A stretch of DNA of 64,000 nucleotides from Roseovarius litorisediminis. Its GTDB lineage: Bacteria > Pseudomonadota > Alphaproteobacteria > Rhodobacterales > Rhodobacteraceae. Below are positions 24,432 to 35,797 of the stretch, one piece after another. The notes beneath the pieces were generated by a model that was not told the origin of the DNA, did not search any database, and saw only the letters and a program-made list of their open reading frames with translations. Position 1 is the first letter of the stretch. Each line of letters starts with the position of its first letter. The translations under genes and the position numbers were made by a program. The stretch covers positions 1-64,000 of the forward strand of contig NZ_FWFL01000007.1 in NCBI RefSeq assembly GCF_900172295.1, read 5' to 3'.

Positions 24432-25865
24432 TCAGTCGATCTTGGGCAGCAGGCTGTTGATGCTGTCCTTGGCGTCGCCATAGAACATGCGGGTGTTTTC
24501 CTTGTAAAACAGCGGGTTCTCGATACCGGAATAGCCGGTGCCCTGACCGCGTTTGCTGACAAACACCTGTTTCGCCTTCCAGCATTCCAGTACCGGCATG
24601 CCGGCGATGGGGCTGTTGGGATCATCCTGTGCAGCCGGGTTCACGATGTCGTTGGAGCCGATGACAATCGCCACATCGGTGTCGGGGAAATCCTCGTTGA
24701 TCTCGTCCATTTCCATCACGATGTCATAAGGCACGCGCGCCTCGGCCAGAAGCACATTCATGTGGCCGGGCAGACGGCCCGCCACCGGGTGGATGGCAAA
24801 ACGCACGTTCTTGCCTTTGGCGCGCAATTTGCTGGTCAGTTCGCTGACCGCCTGCTGCGCCTGTGCCACCGCCATGCCGTAGCCGGGGATGATGATGATG
24901 CTGTCGGCCTCATTCAAAGCCGCCGCAACGCCGTCGACATCAATCGCGATCTGCTCGCCTTCTACCGCCATCTGTTCACCCGCGGGGCCACCAAAGCCGC
25001 CCAGAATGACGCTGATGAACGAACGGTTCATCGCCTTGCACATGATGTACGACAGGATCGCACCGGACGAGCCAACAAGCGCACCCACAACGATCAAAAG
25101 GTCGTTGCCAAGGCTGAACCCGATCGCCGCCGCTGCCCAGCCGGAATAGCTGTTGAGCATCGACACCACCACCGGCATATCGGCGCCGCCGATGCCCATG
25201 ATCAGGTGATAGCCGATAAACAGCGCCGCCAGCGTCATCAGGAACAGCGGCAGGAAGCCACCGGTGTTGAAGTACCAGATCAGACAGAGCACCGAGAGCG
25301 CCGCCGCACCTGCGTTCAGGACATGGCCGCCGGGCAGCTTTTTCGCCGTCGTGTCAACCTTACCTGCCAGTTTGCCATAGGCGATGATCGAGCCGGTGAA
25401 TGTCACGGCCCCGATGAAGATGCCCAGAAACACCTCGACCCGCAGGATCGACTGCTCGACCGGCGTCTTGTGCGCCAGAAGCGCGGCAAAACCGTCGAGC
25501 GCTTCGCGCGCTGTGTGGTCCATGGCCAGCACATTGTTCAGCTCGATATGCGCGTTGAAGCCCACGAAAACGGCGGCCAGACCGACAAGGCTGTGCATCG
25601 CCGCCACCAGTTGTGGCATCTCGGTCATCTGCACCCGTTGGGCCACGATATAGCCGATGGTGCCGCCGCCTGCGATCAGCAGGACAGACAAAAGCCACAG
25701 GCCCGACCCGGGGCCAACCAGCGTTGCCGCCACCGCCAGCGCCATGCCGACAATGCCGTACCAGACCGCGCGCTTGGCGCTTTCCTGCCCGGACAGGCCA
25801 CCTAGGCTGAAGATGAAAAGGATAGCTGCGACCACGTAAGCGGCTGTTGTAAAACCATAATCCAT
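24432..25865 (-). CDS. pntB: NAD(P) transhydrogenase beta subunit (PntB)
   Basis: 477 residues. The first half is a bundle of about nine membrane segments forming the proton channel (domain II); the C-terminal domain III binds NADP(H), with [20 protein letters not shown] and [19 protein letters not shown]. With PntA it couples proton entry to reduction of NADP+ by NADH. It follows pntA by 12 bp and has its own terminator. Confidence 0.97.
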   Translation of the reverse strand: MDYGFTTAAYVVAAILFIFSLGGLSGQESAKRAVWYGIVGMALAVAATLVGPGSGLWLLSVLLIAGGGTIGYIVAQRVQMTEMPQLVAAMHSLVGLAAVFVGFNAHIELNNVLAMDHTAREALDGFAALLAHKTPVEQSILRVEVFLGIFIGAVTFTGSIIAYGKLAGKVDTTAKKLPGGHVLNAGAAALSVLCLIWYFNTGGFLPLFLMTLAALFIGYHLIMGIGGADMPVVVSMLNSYSGWAAAAIGFSLGNDLLIVVGALVGSSGAILSYIMCKAMNRSFISVILGGFGGPAGEQMAVEGEQIAIDVDGVAAALNEADSIIIIPGYGMAVAQAQQAVSELTSKLRAKGKNVRFAIHPVAGRLPGHMNVLLAEARVPYDIVMEMDEINEDFPDTDVAIVIGSNDIVNPAAQDDPNSPIAGMPVLECWKAKQVFVSKRGQGTGYSGIENPLFYKENTRMFYGDAKDSINSLLPKID

Positions 25866-25877
25866 AATATCTGCCCC

Positions 25878-27449
25878 TTACGATTTTTGGAACATGGCAA
25901 GCATGCGCCGTGTCACCATGAAACCCCCAAAGATGTTGATCCCGGCCATGAATATCGATAGCGCCGCCAGCAGGATCACCAGGAACGAGCCCGATCCGAT
26001 CTGCATCAGCGCGCCCAGAATGATGATCGACGAGATTGCATTCGTGACCGCCATCAGCGGCGTGTGCAGGCTGTGCGAGACATTCCAGATCACCTGGAAA
26101 CCGACAAAGACCGCCAGCACAAACACGATGAAATGCTGCATGAAGCTGGCCGGGGCCACCAGCCCAACACCCAGCAACAGCGCCCCGCCAACAGCCAGAA
26201 GCGTTACCTGATTGCGGGTCTGCGCCTTGAACGCGGCCACCTCGGCGGCGCGTTTTTCTTCGGCCGTCTGGACCGGCGCGGTTTCTTTCGGCTTGGCCGC
26301 AATCGCCTGCACTTTTGGCGGTGGCGGCGGGAAGGTGATCTCGTGATTGAAGGTCACGGTAGCACCGCGAATGACGTCATCCTCCATGTCGTGATTGATC
26401 TGGCCGTCCTTTTCCGGGGTCAGATCGGTCATCATGTGGCGGATGTTGGTCGCATAAAGCGTCGAGGCCTGCGTTGCCATCCGGCTGGGGAAATCGGTAT
26501 AACCGATGATGGTGACGCCGTTTTTGGTGACGATCTTTTCGTCCGGCACGGTCAGTTTGCAGTTGCCACCCTTTTCCGCCGCCAGATCGACAATAACCGA
26601 GCCGGGCTTCATCGCCGCAACCATATCCTCGGTCCAGAGCTCGGGCGCTTCGCGGTTGGGAATGAGCGCGGTGGTGATGACGATATCGACCTCGGGTGCC
26701 AGTTCGCGGAATTTGGCAAGCTGCGCCTCGCGGAATTCAGGACTGGACACAGAGGCATAGCCGCCGGTGGCCGCGCCATCCTGCTGTTCCTCTTCAAAAT
26801 CCAGATAGACAAATTCGGCGCCCATGGATTCGACCTGCTCGGCCACTTCGGGGCGCACGTCGAAGGCATATGTGATCGCCCCCAGCGACGTCGACGTGCC
26901 GATTGCCGCAAGGCCAGCCACACCAGCCCCGACGACCAGAACCTTGGCCGGCGGAACCTTGCCCGCCGCCGTGATCTGGCCGGTAAAGAACCGGCCAAAG
27001 TTGTTGCCCGCCTCGATTACCGCGCGGTAGCCCGCGATATTGGCCATCGAACTGAGCGCGTCCATTTTCTGCGCCCGGCTGATCCGCGGCACCATTTCCA
27101 TGGCAATCACGTTGGCGCCGGTTTTTTTGGCGGCTTCCATCCCGGCCTCGTTGGCCGCCGGGTTGAAGAACGAGATCAGTGTCTTGCCTTCAGTCAGGCG
27201 CTTGAGTTCGACCGCTTCGGGCTGGCGCACCTTGGCAACGATGTCCGCGGCTTTCCAAAGCGCGGCGGCGGTTTTCACAACCTCGACGCCCGCGTCTTTG
27301 TAACTGGCATCGGAAAACCCGGCCAGCGCCCCGGCACCGGTTTCGATCACACAGTCATACCCCAGTTTCTGTAATTGCAGGGCCGAGTCTGGCGTCATCG
27401 CCACCCGGGCCTCACCCTCAAAGATTTCTTTGGGCGTTCCTATCTTCAA
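25878..27449 (-). CDS. pntA: NAD(P) transhydrogenase alpha subunit (PntA)
   Basis: 523 residues, full E. coli-like length. Domain I ([40 protein letters not shown]) binds NAD(H). A proline-rich linker ([11 protein letters not shown]) leads to about four C-terminal membrane segments of domain II (from [20 protein letters not shown]). Some alphaproteobacteria split alpha into two genes; here it is intact. First gene of the pntAB unit. Confidence 0.97.
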   Translation of the reverse strand: MKIGTPKEIFEGEARVAMTPDSALQLQKLGYDCVIETGAGALAGFSDASYKDAGVEVVKTAAALWKAADIVAKVRQPEAVELKRLTEGKTLISFFNPAANEAGMEAAKKTGANVIAMEMVPRISRAQKMDALSSMANIAGYRAVIEAGNNFGRFFTGQITAAGKVPPAKVLVVGAGVAGLAAIGTSTSLGAITYAFDVRPEVAEQVESMGAEFVYLDFEEEQQDGAATGGYASVSSPEFREAQLAKFRELAPEVDIVITTALIPNREAPELWTEDMVAAMKPGSVIVDLAAEKGGNCKLTVPDEKIVTKNGVTIIGYTDFPSRMATQASTLYATNIRHMMTDLTPEKDGQINHDMEDDVIRGATVTFNHEITFPPPPPKVQAIAAKPKETAPVQTAEEKRAAEVAAFKAQTRNQVTLLAVGGALLLGVGLVAPASFMQHFIVFVLAVFVGFQVIWNVSHSLHTPLMAVTNAISSIIILGALMQIGSGSFLVILLAALSIFMAGINIFGGFMVTRRMLAMFQKS

Positions 27450-27574
27450 TGTCCTGTCCCCCTATGGCAACGTGATCCTGCAAGGCCGGTTCGCAGCGGC
27501 CGTCGGTCTTTTATGTTCAAGTGTCGTTATTTCACAAGGTCAGGAAAGATGCGACAGCCAGTTTGTCCCATCTA

Positions 27575-28024
27575 TTACACCCAACGTCGCGTTTTCTGGC
27601 AATATCGGGCAAAATCGGCCCGAAATTTACGTCGAAGCCGGTCTTCTTCGCCAAGAATGAACCGCTTTTCGATCGTCCAGACAAAAACGGGAATCAGTGG
27701 CAGCGCCAAAACCGCATCCCACCGCAGAATCAGCCCCGCCAGAACCAGTGCATCACCCAGGTAGATCGGGTTGCGGCTGTGCTTGAATATACCCGACTGG
27801 ATCAGCCGGTCCGCATCGCGGTGCGGAATGACGGTGGTGCGGTGGCGGCGAAACTCGGCAAAGGCCATCGCCATCAGGACCAGCCCCCCGCCGACCAGCA
27901 AGCCGCCCAGAAAATCAGCCCAGACCCCACCAAACGACAAGCCCATGGGATACCAGGTGGTCTGCACCCAGGCGAGGACCAGAAACGCCAGAAGCCAGAC
28001 GGGAGGTAGATCAATCCATTTCAA
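27575..28024 (-). CDS. Isoprenylcysteine carboxyl methyltransferase-like membrane protein
   Basis: 149 residues with a TTG start at 28022-28024 (MKWIDLPPVWLLAFLVLAW); AAGGG lies upstream and no ATG fits in frame. It has about four membrane segments and the ICMT/PEMT signature SGIFKHSRNPIYLGDALV with ERFILGEEDRLRRKFRADFARY near the end. Bacterial members are S-adenosylmethionine-dependent or isoprenoid/lipid-linked methyltransferases of mostly unknown substrate. Divergent from the SDR gene at 28133 and upstream of pntA. Confidence 0.8.
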   Translation of the reverse strand: MKWIDLPPVWLLAFLVLAWVQTTWYPMGLSFGGVWADFLGGLLVGGGLVLMAMAFAEFRRHRTTVIPHRDADRLIQSGIFKHSRNPIYLGDALVLAGLILRWDAVLALPLIPVFVWTIEKRFILGEEDRLRRKFRADFARYCQKTRRWV

Positions 28025-28132
28025 AGCGTCACCCTTTTTTGCAGAACATAAGCGCTGTGACGTTGGGTGGAAACGGCGCGACTTGCCACATGCGGGCAAT
28101 AAAGTAGGGTGGCCACAGCAGGAGGCGGTTTC

Positions 28133-28885
28133 ATGACACTCAATGGCAAACACGCATTGGTCACAGGCGGAGGCACCGGCATCGGGCTGGCGATTGCCCG
28201 CGCGCTGGCGACGGCCGGGGCGCAGGTGACAATCACCGGGCGGCGGCTGGAGGTGCTGGAAAGTGTGGCGGGGAACAGCCTGCACGCGTTGGCCATGGAT
28301 GTAAGCGATGAGGGCTCGGTGATCGAAGGCGTGGCAGCTGCGGTCAGCGCGCGCGGACCGGTCCAGATCTGCATCCCCAACGCGGGCATTGCCGAGGGGC
28401 GCGCCCTGCACAAGACTGACGCAGAGTTCTGGCGAAAGATCATGTCGACCAATCTGGATGGGGCATTCTTTACTATCCGCGAATGTCTGGGCAGCATGCG
28501 CCAGACCGATTGGGGCCGGGTGATTGCGATATCGTCGATTGCGGGACTGAAAGGGTTGAAGGGCGCCGCAGCCTATAGCGCCAGCAAACACGGTATGATC
28601 GGCCTGATCCGGGCGCTGAGCGAGGATTATCTGGGCCAGCCCCTGACCTTTAATGCCATTTGCCCCGGCTATGTCGATACAGACATCATCACCCGTAATG
28701 TAACCTCGATCAAAGAACGCGCCGGCGTGTCCGACGAGGCAGCCCGCGCGATGATGGTCGAGGCCAACCGACACAAACGCCTGATTGAACCAGACGAGGT
28801 AGCGCAGGCGGTTTTATGGCTGTGTGGCCCAGGATCGCAAAGCATAAACGGCCAGGCGATCGAAATAGCTGGCGGGCAGTTCTAG
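28133..28885 (+). CDS. Short-chain dehydrogenase/reductase
   Basis: 250 residues. Cofactor motif TGGGTGIGLAIARAL, the NAG motif in IPNAGIAEG, catalytic SSIAGLKG...YSASKHG (Ser, Tyr, Lys) and a C-terminal SINGQAIEIAGGQF. It resembles 3-hydroxybutyrate or 3-hydroxyacyl-type dehydrogenases (AYSASKHGMIGLIRALSEDY). NAD versus NADP preference and substrate are not clear; the arginine after the first strand (TGRR) suggests NADPH is possible. It stands alone. Confidence 0.85.
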   Translation: MTLNGKHALVTGGGTGIGLAIARALATAGAQVTITGRRLEVLESVAGNSLHALAMDVSDEGSVIEGVAAAVSARGPVQICIPNAGIAEGRALHKTDAEFWRKIMSTNLDGAFFTIRECLGSMRQTDWGRVIAISSIAGLKGLKGAAAYSASKHGMIGLIRALSEDYLGQPLTFNAICPGYVDTDIITRNVTSIKERAGVSDEAARAMMVEANRHKRLIEPDEVAQAVLWLCGPGSQSINGQAIEIAGGQF

Positions 28886-29278
28886 GGAGCCTGATTTACA
28901 CTGCCGGCGCCGGGACAGGGCACGACAGAGCAAGCCGAAATTCAACCACGCCTCTTTTTCATCACCATGCCGACAACCATCTGAACGACCCGGTCCGCGA
29001 CACCGCGGTCAACCGCACCGTGCAGCAGGTTACCAATGTCGCCCAGCGAGTTGCCAGAGGCGACTTTTCCACCTCGGTCCCCAAGGCACAACCACGATAA
29101 AAAGCGATGCGAAAAAACCTTGGGGCCATTGTCTTGGCCCGGCCTGAAAACAGAGTCCGATCCCCGGCGAGAGAGGAAAGTGGGCAAAGATCATCGCGGT
29201 GCAACCAAACGGATAGTGTCGCTGCTTCGTTTGACTTAAGATAGGGCTACACCCTTTTGCCAGCCCCGTGAAAATGCC
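28886..29278. other. 393-bp gap without a confident gene
   Basis: No convincing gene. On the minus strand one frame ends GNSLGDIGNLLHGAVDRGVA then DRVVQMVVGMVMKKRRG (about 28942-29070), which looks protein-like and amphipathic, but it has no clear start or ribosome binding site. The right part includes the promoter region of the mmcQ-like gene. Confidence 0.4.
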
Positions 29279-29644
29279 ATGACCCGAGATGAATTCAATA
29301 CATTTTGCCAGTCCCTTAAGGCCACAACCCACGTGGTACAGTGGGGCAATGCGGATGTCTGGAAAGTAGGCGGCAAGGTGTTTGCCATCTGCGGCTGGAA
29401 TGACGGAAAAGATGCTTTTACCTTCAAGGCGTCCGAGATCGCCTTTGAGGTGTTGCAGGATCAACCGGGCGTGCGTCCGGCACCCTATCTGGCATCTCGC
29501 GGGTTGAAGTGGCTGCAGGTTTACGACCGGCCGGGCCTGTCCGATAACACTTTGAAAGAGCATCTGGTGATGTCCTATCACATGGCCGCAGCCAACCTGT
29601 CGAAGAAGAGACGCACGGAATTGGGCCTTGCAGCTTTGCAATGA
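29279..29644 (+). CDS. MmcQ/YjbR family protein
   Basis: 121 residues. The CyaY-like MmcQ/YjbR fold is shown by MTRDEFNTFCQSLKATTHVV, then VFAICGWNDGKDAFTFKASE and the end DNTLKEHLVMSYHMAAANLS. Family members are small proteins of uncertain function, proposed to bind DNA. The stop overlaps the kynU start as ATGA (29641-29644), so the two are coupled. Confidence 0.88.
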   Translation: MTRDEFNTFCQSLKATTHVVQWGNADVWKVGGKVFAICGWNDGKDAFTFKASEIAFEVLQDQPGVRPAPYLASRGLKWLQVYDRPGLSDNTLKEHLVMSYHMAAANLSKKRRTELGLAALQ

Positions 29645-30834
29645 CCGATTTTACCGCCACCAGATCCCTGTTTCAGCTGCCCGATGGGGTGATTTACCTT
29701 GACGGCAATTCTCTGGGCCCCCTGCCCCGGGCCGCCACTGCCCGGATGACGCAGGTGATGCAGGACGAATGGGGAGAGATGCTGATATCCGGCTGGAACC
29801 ACGCCGGATGGATGGCGCAGCCTACCCGGCTGGGCGACCGGATCGGCCGGCTGATCGGCGCCGAGCCGGGGCATGTGGTGCTGGGGGATACCCTGTCAAT
29901 CAAAGTGTATCAGGCGCTGGCAGCAGCATTGGAAATGCGGCCTGACAGGCGGGTGATCTTGTCAGACAGCGGCAATTTCCCCTCGGACCTGTATATGGCC
30001 GAGGGGCTGATCCGGGCATTTGGGCGGGGGCATGAGCTACGTGTCGTGCCGCCCGAGGACCTGGCCGACGCGATAACTGATGAGGTGGCGGTAATCTTGC
30101 TGACGCAGGTGGATTACCGCACAGGTCGGTTACACGACATGGCAGACCTGACGGCCAGGGCCCATGCAGCGGGGACGCTGGTCATCTGGGATCTGGCCCA
30201 CAGCGCGGGCGCGATCGAGGTCGACGTTGCAGGCACCGGGGCCGATTTTGCGGTCGGATGCACCTATAAATACCTCAATGGCGGGCCGGGGGCGCCTGCG
30301 TTCATCTATGTGGCCCCGTGCCATGCGGATGTTGCCCGCGCAGCCCTGTCAGGATGGCTTGGCCATGTCGCGCCCTTTGCGTTTGAGCAAAATTACCGCC
30401 CCGGCGCAGGGATCGAGCGGATGCGCGTGGGCACCCCGCCGGTGCTGGCCATGGCTGCACTTGAGGCAGCGCTTGATATCTGGGACAGCGTGGATATGGC
30501 AGCGCTGCGGGCCAGGTCGATCACATTGAGCGAGCTGTTCATCGAAAAAGTCGAGGCCACCTGCCCGATGCTGGAACTGGCCAGCCCCCGCGACCCGAAC
30601 CAGCGCGGCAGTCAGGTGTCATTCCGATATGAGCAGGGTTTTGCGGTGGTGCAGGCAGCAATTGCCCACGGCGTGATCGGCGATTTCCGGGCCCCGGATA
30701 TCATACGGTTTGGATTTACTCCGCTCTATCTGTGCGAAGAGGATATTACCGATGCGGCATCTGTATTGGCCAGGATCATGGCCGAAAGAGTTTGGGACAA
30801 CGCCATTTTTCGCACCCAGGTTGGGGTTACCTGA
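29641..30834 (+). CDS. kynU: Kynureninase
   Basis: 397 residues. It begins with the family pattern YLDGNSLGPLP, and the PLP lysine is K210 in CTYKYLNGGPGAPAF; WLGHVAPFAF and RMRVGTPPVLAM follow. It cleaves kynurenine to anthranilate and alanine in tryptophan breakdown. No kynA or kynB is nearby, but coupling to the mmcQ-like gene is clear. Confidence 0.93.
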   Translation: MTDFTATRSLFQLPDGVIYLDGNSLGPLPRAATARMTQVMQDEWGEMLISGWNHAGWMAQPTRLGDRIGRLIGAEPGHVVLGDTLSIKVYQALAAALEMRPDRRVILSDSGNFPSDLYMAEGLIRAFGRGHELRVVPPEDLADAITDEVAVILLTQVDYRTGRLHDMADLTARAHAAGTLVIWDLAHSAGAIEVDVAGTGADFAVGCTYKYLNGGPGAPAFIYVAPCHADVARAALSGWLGHVAPFAFEQNYRPGAGIERMRVGTPPVLAMAALEAALDIWDSVDMAALRARSITLSELFIEKVEATCPMLELASPRDPNQRGSQVSFRYEQGFAVVQAAIAHGVIGDFRAPDIIRFGFTPLYLCEEDITDAASVLARIMAERVWDNAIFRTQVGVT

Positions 30835-31073
30835 CGCCAATACAACCAAACGGGGGTAAGTGTCCCAATACTGCCGCAAACTATCGAAAATTCACCTAAA
30901 ATCTCTCGATTTTCAGCCATATCCTACGCATAACATATTCGGAATGTGAAAGTGATTCCTAACCTTTGTTGTGCAGGATCAGCCACGGGCAGAGCAATCT
31001 GTCTTTCGCATAACGCGTAAATAAATAGTGACGCAGGTGGAACTGCCTGCAGTGTAAAATCTGGAGTTATCGA

Positions 31074-34000
31074 GTGGCAATTCTTGACAACGCGATATGG
31101 CTTTCGGGCACGGGCGGCACCGCGACCGGGGGCAGTACCGTTATATCGGAAGGCGGAAAAACCACGACCGTCACCGGCACCTTTACCGCCAATGCATGGG
31201 ATGCAACGGCAGGAGGCACGGGTGTTTCGGATTTCGGCGCCGCCTTCGTTACCGCGCCGGTCACTGCCAACTACCAGTTTTCCAACCCTGTCGAAAACCT
31301 GTCATTCTCGATCGAACATCTGAATGACGATGGTGCGTCAACCTTTGACGACAGCTGGACGATCTACGCCTATGACGAAAACGGCGTCCTGATCCCGGCC
31401 GCCGATGTTATTGCGGGCCTCAGCGGGCTGGTCGATGAAAACGTAACCACCAATCCCGATGGATCGGTAACAATCGACTCTGCCGGGACAATCGCAAACA
31501 ACGTGACGCTTGATCTGGCCGGTCCGGTTTCGGAACTGAACCTGACCTATGAACCCGGACCCGACGGGACGCAAACCGGTGGGTCTGGCATCAGCGATCT
31601 GACTTTTGACATTCCAGACATCGATACAGACGGCGACGGCGTTCTGGACGCGGACGACCTTGACGACGACGGCGACGGGATTCTTGATACTGACGAGGGA
31701 CACGGCACCTCAACCCCCAGCACCATCACCATCACCTTTGATGGCGACGAATGGTCGGCCGCTGCCAGCGACAACACGCGGTGGGAATTGCGCGACCCCG
31801 ATGGCAACCTGATTGCCAGTGACGACGCAATTGATTCAACCGTAAAGATCACCGATGTGCCGGTCGCCGGGCTGGGTGACTATACCTTCACTGTTCTGGA
31901 TGATTTTGGGGATGGGCTGGGCGGTATCAATCCCGCAAGCTACACCGTAGCCGTTGATGGCGTTGTTGTCATAGATTCCGGTCCAAACCCCGGATTTCCC
32001 GCTACTTTTTCCCAGACATTCAACGTTAGTGAAACTTTAACCACGCAAGACAGCGATGGGGACGGCATTGCCGACCACCTTGATCTTGACAGCGATAACG
32101 ACGGCATCACCGACAATGTCGAAGCACAGTCTACCGCCGGTTATGTTGCCCCCACGGGAACTGACAGCAATGGGGACGGGCTGGATGATGCCTATGAAAC
32201 CGGCGGGCTGACCCCGGTTGACACCGACGGCGACGGCACGGCGGATTACCTGGATACCGACAGTGATAATGACGGCATTCTGGACGTGGATGAGGCCGGT
32301 CATGGCGTCACCCAGGCCATCATTGATGCCTCGGGCGATGCCGATGGCGATGGCATTAAGGACGTGGTCGACGATGTGGTGGGCTTTGACGCCAACGATG
32401 CCGATATCGACGGATCGGGCAATTTCACCCTGGCCGACACCGATGGTGACACAGCGCCCGATGGCGCCGGCGCCACTCCGCTTACCAGTGATCTTGATTT
32501 TCGCGACGCAACGGGCATCAATTTTGTCGTCGAAGGCACTTCGGGTAACGACCTGATTGACGGGACTTATGTGGGTGATCTTGAAGGTGACCTGATCGAC
32601 AACAGCGACCACTCCGATGGATCGAATGACGACTCGATTGTTGCGGGCGCAGGGGACGATACGGTTGAGGCGGGTCTGGGCAGCGATACAATCGATGCCG
32701 GTGCCGGCGACGACCTGGTCTATGGCGGACAAGGGTCGGATACGATCACCGGCGGCGATGGAAACGATACGCTGGATGGCGGCACGGCGCCGGGCGCCGG
32801 AACCGGCATTGGTGGCACCGGTGTCATTGGCAATACCTTTACTGTCATCAGCCTGGGCACTTTTGCCGACGCTGATCCGATCGAGACCAACGGCGTTACC
32901 GACAATGCCGCTGACCTGTTTGGCACCTATGGCGGCCCGGGATCCGAGCTTTACAACAACTTACAGACCGCAGTTTCCAATGACACAAATGCGGATACCA
33001 ACCTTGGTGACAACGATAATGGACTGACGCCTGAGACGATTGTCATCAATGGCACCACGTTCATGCTGGATTCGGCAACGGTGTACGACGCCACGGTCAC
33101 CTTTACAGACGGAACCACCGGCACCTTCACTGCGGTCACCTTCCAGACTACCACTGGCGAATTCTATTTGGCGCCAGAACTCAGCAACAACGCCGACAAC
33201 CTCCTGCTGACCAGTAAACCCATCGAGTCGATCTCACTGGATAGTGTCAGTGTTGATGACACATTCCTGGCGGCAAACCGTCTGGATGCCGATTATAAAG
33301 TTCCGGTTGCCGACAACTTCGGGGACTCGATTGATGGCGGCGCTGGCAACGATTTGATCAGTGGCGCGGAAGGCAACGATACACTGATCGGCGGCACCGG
33401 GGCTGATACCATTCTGGGCGGCACCGGCGACGATTCAATCTTTGTGGCACGGGGTGACTCGGCCACCGGCGGTGACGGGGATGATTACTTTACCCTGCAG
33501 GATCTGGGTGAAGCAGGCGCTGGCACGATCGACATCGTCGGCGGCGAAGGAAATGAAACCGCGGGCGACACGCTGCAACTGACGCCGGACGTCACATATG
33601 CAGACATCACTTTCACCAACACTGACGACACTGCAGGCGGCCTGTCGGGGAATTTCTCGATGGCCGATGGCACGGTTGTCACTTTTTCAGAAATCGAGAA
33701 CATCATCTGCTTTACACCCGGCACTCAGATCCTGACGCAATTCGGCGAACGCCCGATTGAGACCCTTAAACTGGGTGATATGGTTATCACCCGCGATCAT
33801 GGGCTGCGCCCCATTCGCTGGATCGGCAAGCGCAGGGTTGCCGGGCGCGGTAAATTTGCCCCGATCGCAGTGAATTGCAACGCGCTGGATGGCGCACGCA
33901 ATCCGCTGCTGGTGTCGCCGCAGCACCGGATTCTGTTCACCGGATATCGTGCCGAACTGCTGTTTGGTCAAACCGAAGTACTTGTCGCCGCCAAGCATTT

Positions 34001-34292
34001 GGTCGACGGGCGCGATGTGCAGATCCGCGAGCAGGATGAGGTGACTTATTTCCACATCATGTTCGACCACCACGAGATTATTTATGCCGAAGGGGTGGCC
34101 ACCGAAAGCTTCCACGCAGGCGACACTGGCCTTTCCGCAATTTCCCAACCCGCCCGTGACGAGCTTTTCGCGATATTCCCCGAATTGCGCAGCGCCCCGG
34201 GCCGCCATCGCGAAACCGCCCGAACCTGTCTGAAAAAGTACGAGGCAAAGCTTTTGCTTGATGATGACGACACGGGCCAGAACGCCGCCTGA
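31074..34292 (+). CDS. Large secreted protein with TSP3-like, RTX and Hint domains
   Basis: 1072 residues, GTG start (31074-31076) with GGAG 7 nt upstream; very acidic. Order: an N-terminal beta-rich domain; aspartate-rich TSP3-like calcium repeats (near residue 183, [19 protein letters not shown], and 323-485); RTX nonapeptides (about 516-573, [20 protein letters not shown], and 750-796); an intervening domain; and a C-terminal Hint domain starting at C879 ([20 protein letters not shown]), with VSPQHRILF near 948. RTX repeats imply type I secretion without a signal peptide. Hint domains can self-cleave. Its transporter is not in the window. Confidence 0.88.
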   Translation: MAILDNAIWLSGTGGTATGGSTVISEGGKTTTVTGTFTANAWDATAGGTGVSDFGAAFVTAPVTANYQFSNPVENLSFSIEHLNDDGASTFDDSWTIYAYDENGVLIPAADVIAGLSGLVDENVTTNPDGSVTIDSAGTIANNVTLDLAGPVSELNLTYEPGPDGTQTGGSGISDLTFDIPDIDTDGDGVLDADDLDDDGDGILDTDEGHGTSTPSTITITFDGDEWSAAASDNTRWELRDPDGNLIASDDAIDSTVKITDVPVAGLGDYTFTVLDDFGDGLGGINPASYTVAVDGVVVIDSGPNPGFPATFSQTFNVSETLTTQDSDGDGIADHLDLDSDNDGITDNVEAQSTAGYVAPTGTDSNGDGLDDAYETGGLTPVDTDGDGTADYLDTDSDNDGILDVDEAGHGVTQAIIDASGDADGDGIKDVVDDVVGFDANDADIDGSGNFTLADTDGDTAPDGAGATPLTSDLDFRDATGINFVVEGTSGNDLIDGTYVGDLEGDLIDNSDHSDGSNDDSIVAGAGDDTVEAGLGSDTIDAGAGDDLVYGGQGSDTITGGDGNDTLDGGTAPGAGTGIGGTGVIGNTFTVISLGTFADADPIETNGVTDNAADLFGTYGGPGSELYNNLQTAVSNDTNADTNLGDNDNGLTPETIVINGTTFMLDSATVYDATVTFTDGTTGTFTAVTFQTTTGEFYLAPELSNNADNLLLTSKPIESISLDSVSVDDTFLAANRLDADYKVPVADNFGDSIDGGAGNDLISGAEGNDTLIGGTGADTILGGTGDDSIFVARGDSATGGDGDDYFTLQDLGEAGAGTIDIVGGEGNETAGDTLQLTPDVTYADITFTNTDDTAGGLSGNFSMADGTVVTFSEIENIICFTPGTQILTQFGERPIETLKLGDMVITRDHGLRPIRWIGKRRVAGRGKFAPIAVNCNALDGARNPLLVSPQHRILFTGYRAELLFGQTEVLVAAKHLVDGRDVQIREQDEVTYFHIMFDHHEIIYAEGVATESFHAGDTGLSAISQPARDELFAIFPELRSAPGRHRETARTCLKKYEAKLLLDDDDTGQNAA

Positions 34293-34384
34293 CCCGACCT
34301 GCCCCGCCTGACTACGAGGGCCCGCAAACATTGACGGATGGGGCCAGCCGGCGGATTTTTCAGGAATGCCCCTGGGGTTTGGTG

Positions 34385-34810
34385 TCAGAATATCCCATTG
34401 GCCTTTTGAACCTGACGCACATAGGCAATGATCGCGGCGATATCTGCATCGGTGACGCCAGCCACCGCAGGCATATCGCCGAAATTCCAATGATGGCGAC
34501 GCACCCCCTGACGTGCCGCCAGAACAAAGGCCATGTCGCCATGATGTCCCGGTTCGTAATACTTATGCACCAGAGGTGGGCCTTTGCCGTCGACACCGCC
34601 GGCATTTGCGCCGTGACAGGTGGCACATTTGCTTTTGAAGATATCCGCACCTTCGGCGGCGGCCCCGGTCAACGCTGGCAAGGTGACCGACACGATCGTC
34701 TTGCCCTCGGTTGAATCGCCGTTCGGGGGTGGGGCACCTGCGCGCCAGCTTATCCACCCTATCACCATCGCGCCGGTCAGCGCGATCATCATAACCTTGT
34801 TTCTTGACAT
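34385..34810 (-). CDS. Class I cytochrome c
   Basis: 141 residues. An N-terminal hydrophobic segment (VMMIALTGAMVIGWISW) is a signal anchor or signal peptide. A single haem site CATCH is in FKSKCATCHGANAGG, and the axial methionine is probably in NFGDMPAVAG. It would act in the periplasm as an electron carrier or domain of a respiratory chain. No obvious partner enzyme is adjacent. Confidence 0.9.
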   Translation of the reverse strand: MSRNKVMMIALTGAMVIGWISWRAGAPPPNGDSTEGKTIVSVTLPALTGAAAEGADIFKSKCATCHGANAGGVDGKGPPLVHKYYEPGHHGDMAFVLAARQGVRRHHWNFGDMPAVAGVTDADIAAIIAYVRQVQKANGIF

Positions 34811-34878
34811 GCCACATATCCTGAAAATCTGTTTCAGGGTCTTCCTGCAGGTTCCACCTTGGGGAAGGTCAATAACCG

Positions 34879-35655
34879 TTATGCAGATTTCAGCGCCGGT
34901 TTCCCCTGCCCCGTCGCCCAGGCCCTGGCTGCATCGCCAAAAGCCGTAAACAGGGGGCGACTGACCGGATCATTGGCCGCATTCCATTCCGGATGCCATT
35001 GTACCGACAGCGTAAAGCCCCGTGCCCCTTCGATATAAATCGCCTCGGGTGTTCCGTCGGGCGCATGCCCGTCAACCACCACATTATGACCGGGTTTTTC
35101 AATACCCTGCCCGTGCAGCGTGTTGGTCATCACCTGCGAGGCCCCCATCAGCCGGTGAAACACGCCGCCTTGCCGGAAGTTTACCATGTGGCGCAGGGCA
35201 AACTGTTCCTCAAGCGTACCGTCAGGGGGCATGCGGTGGTTGTCCCGCCCCGGCAAATCGCGGATTTCAGGATGCAGCGTTCCGCCCAGGGCCACGTTCA
35301 CCTCCTGAAAGCCACGACAGATGCCCATAAAGGGCTGACCGCGTTCCACGCAGGCCCGCACCAGCGGCAAGGTAATCGCATCACGGCAGCGGTCAAAGGT
35401 ACCATGCGCCTCGGTCGGCGCGTGCCCGTATTCTTCGGGATGCACATTGGGCCGTCCACCGGTCAGCAGGAACCCGTCAAAGGTTTCAAGCAGTTCATCA
35501 ACCGTCAGATAGCGCGGATCGGACGGGATCAGCAGCGGCATGCAACCAGCCACGTCGGCCACGGCTTCGGAATTCATCGTGCCACCGGCATGCACCGGAT
35601 AGCGGTCGTTCAGCTCATAGCTGTTGCCAATAATACCAACCCTTGGACGAGTCAT
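34879..35655 (-). CDS. Class I glutamine amidotransferase-like hydrolase (peptidase C26, PuuD-like)
   Basis: 258 residues. The nucleophile elbow is PFMGICRGFQEVNVALGGTL and the catalytic His-Glu lie in LSVQWHPEWNA. This is the gamma-glutamyl-gamma-aminobutyrate hydrolase group (PuuD), which releases glutamate from gamma-glutamylated amines in polyamine use. No other puu genes are close, so the substrate is uncertain. Confidence 0.88.
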   Translation of the reverse strand: MTRPRVGIIGNSYELNDRYPVHAGGTMNSEAVADVAGCMPLLIPSDPRYLTVDELLETFDGFLLTGGRPNVHPEEYGHAPTEAHGTFDRCRDAITLPLVRACVERGQPFMGICRGFQEVNVALGGTLHPEIRDLPGRDNHRMPPDGTLEEQFALRHMVNFRQGGVFHRLMGASQVMTNTLHGQGIEKPGHNVVVDGHAPDGTPEAIYIEGARGFTLSVQWHPEWNAANDPVSRPLFTAFGDAARAWATGQGKPALKSA

Positions 35656-35797
35656 TTCAAGCTCTCGTTACTGAATCCTCGTGCAACGGTAGCCGCGCCC
35701 GCACAGACGGGCAACACCTGACATAGCGCAGACGGTTGTTCACCGACGCACAAAGCGCAAAACCGGTTGCCCTGAGGCAGCGCCCCGCACGCGAAAG

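Noticed and set aside
24396-25805. 469-codon open frame on the plus strand
   Set aside because: Antisense shadow of pntB; histidine- and arginine-rich, no domain, and pntB is certain.
26064-27374. 436-codon open frame on the plus strand
   Set aside because: Antisense shadow of pntA with shadow-type composition.
28025-28774. N-terminal extension of the ICMT-like protein
   Set aside because: Antisense to the SDR gene; conserved protein begins at the TTG at 28024.
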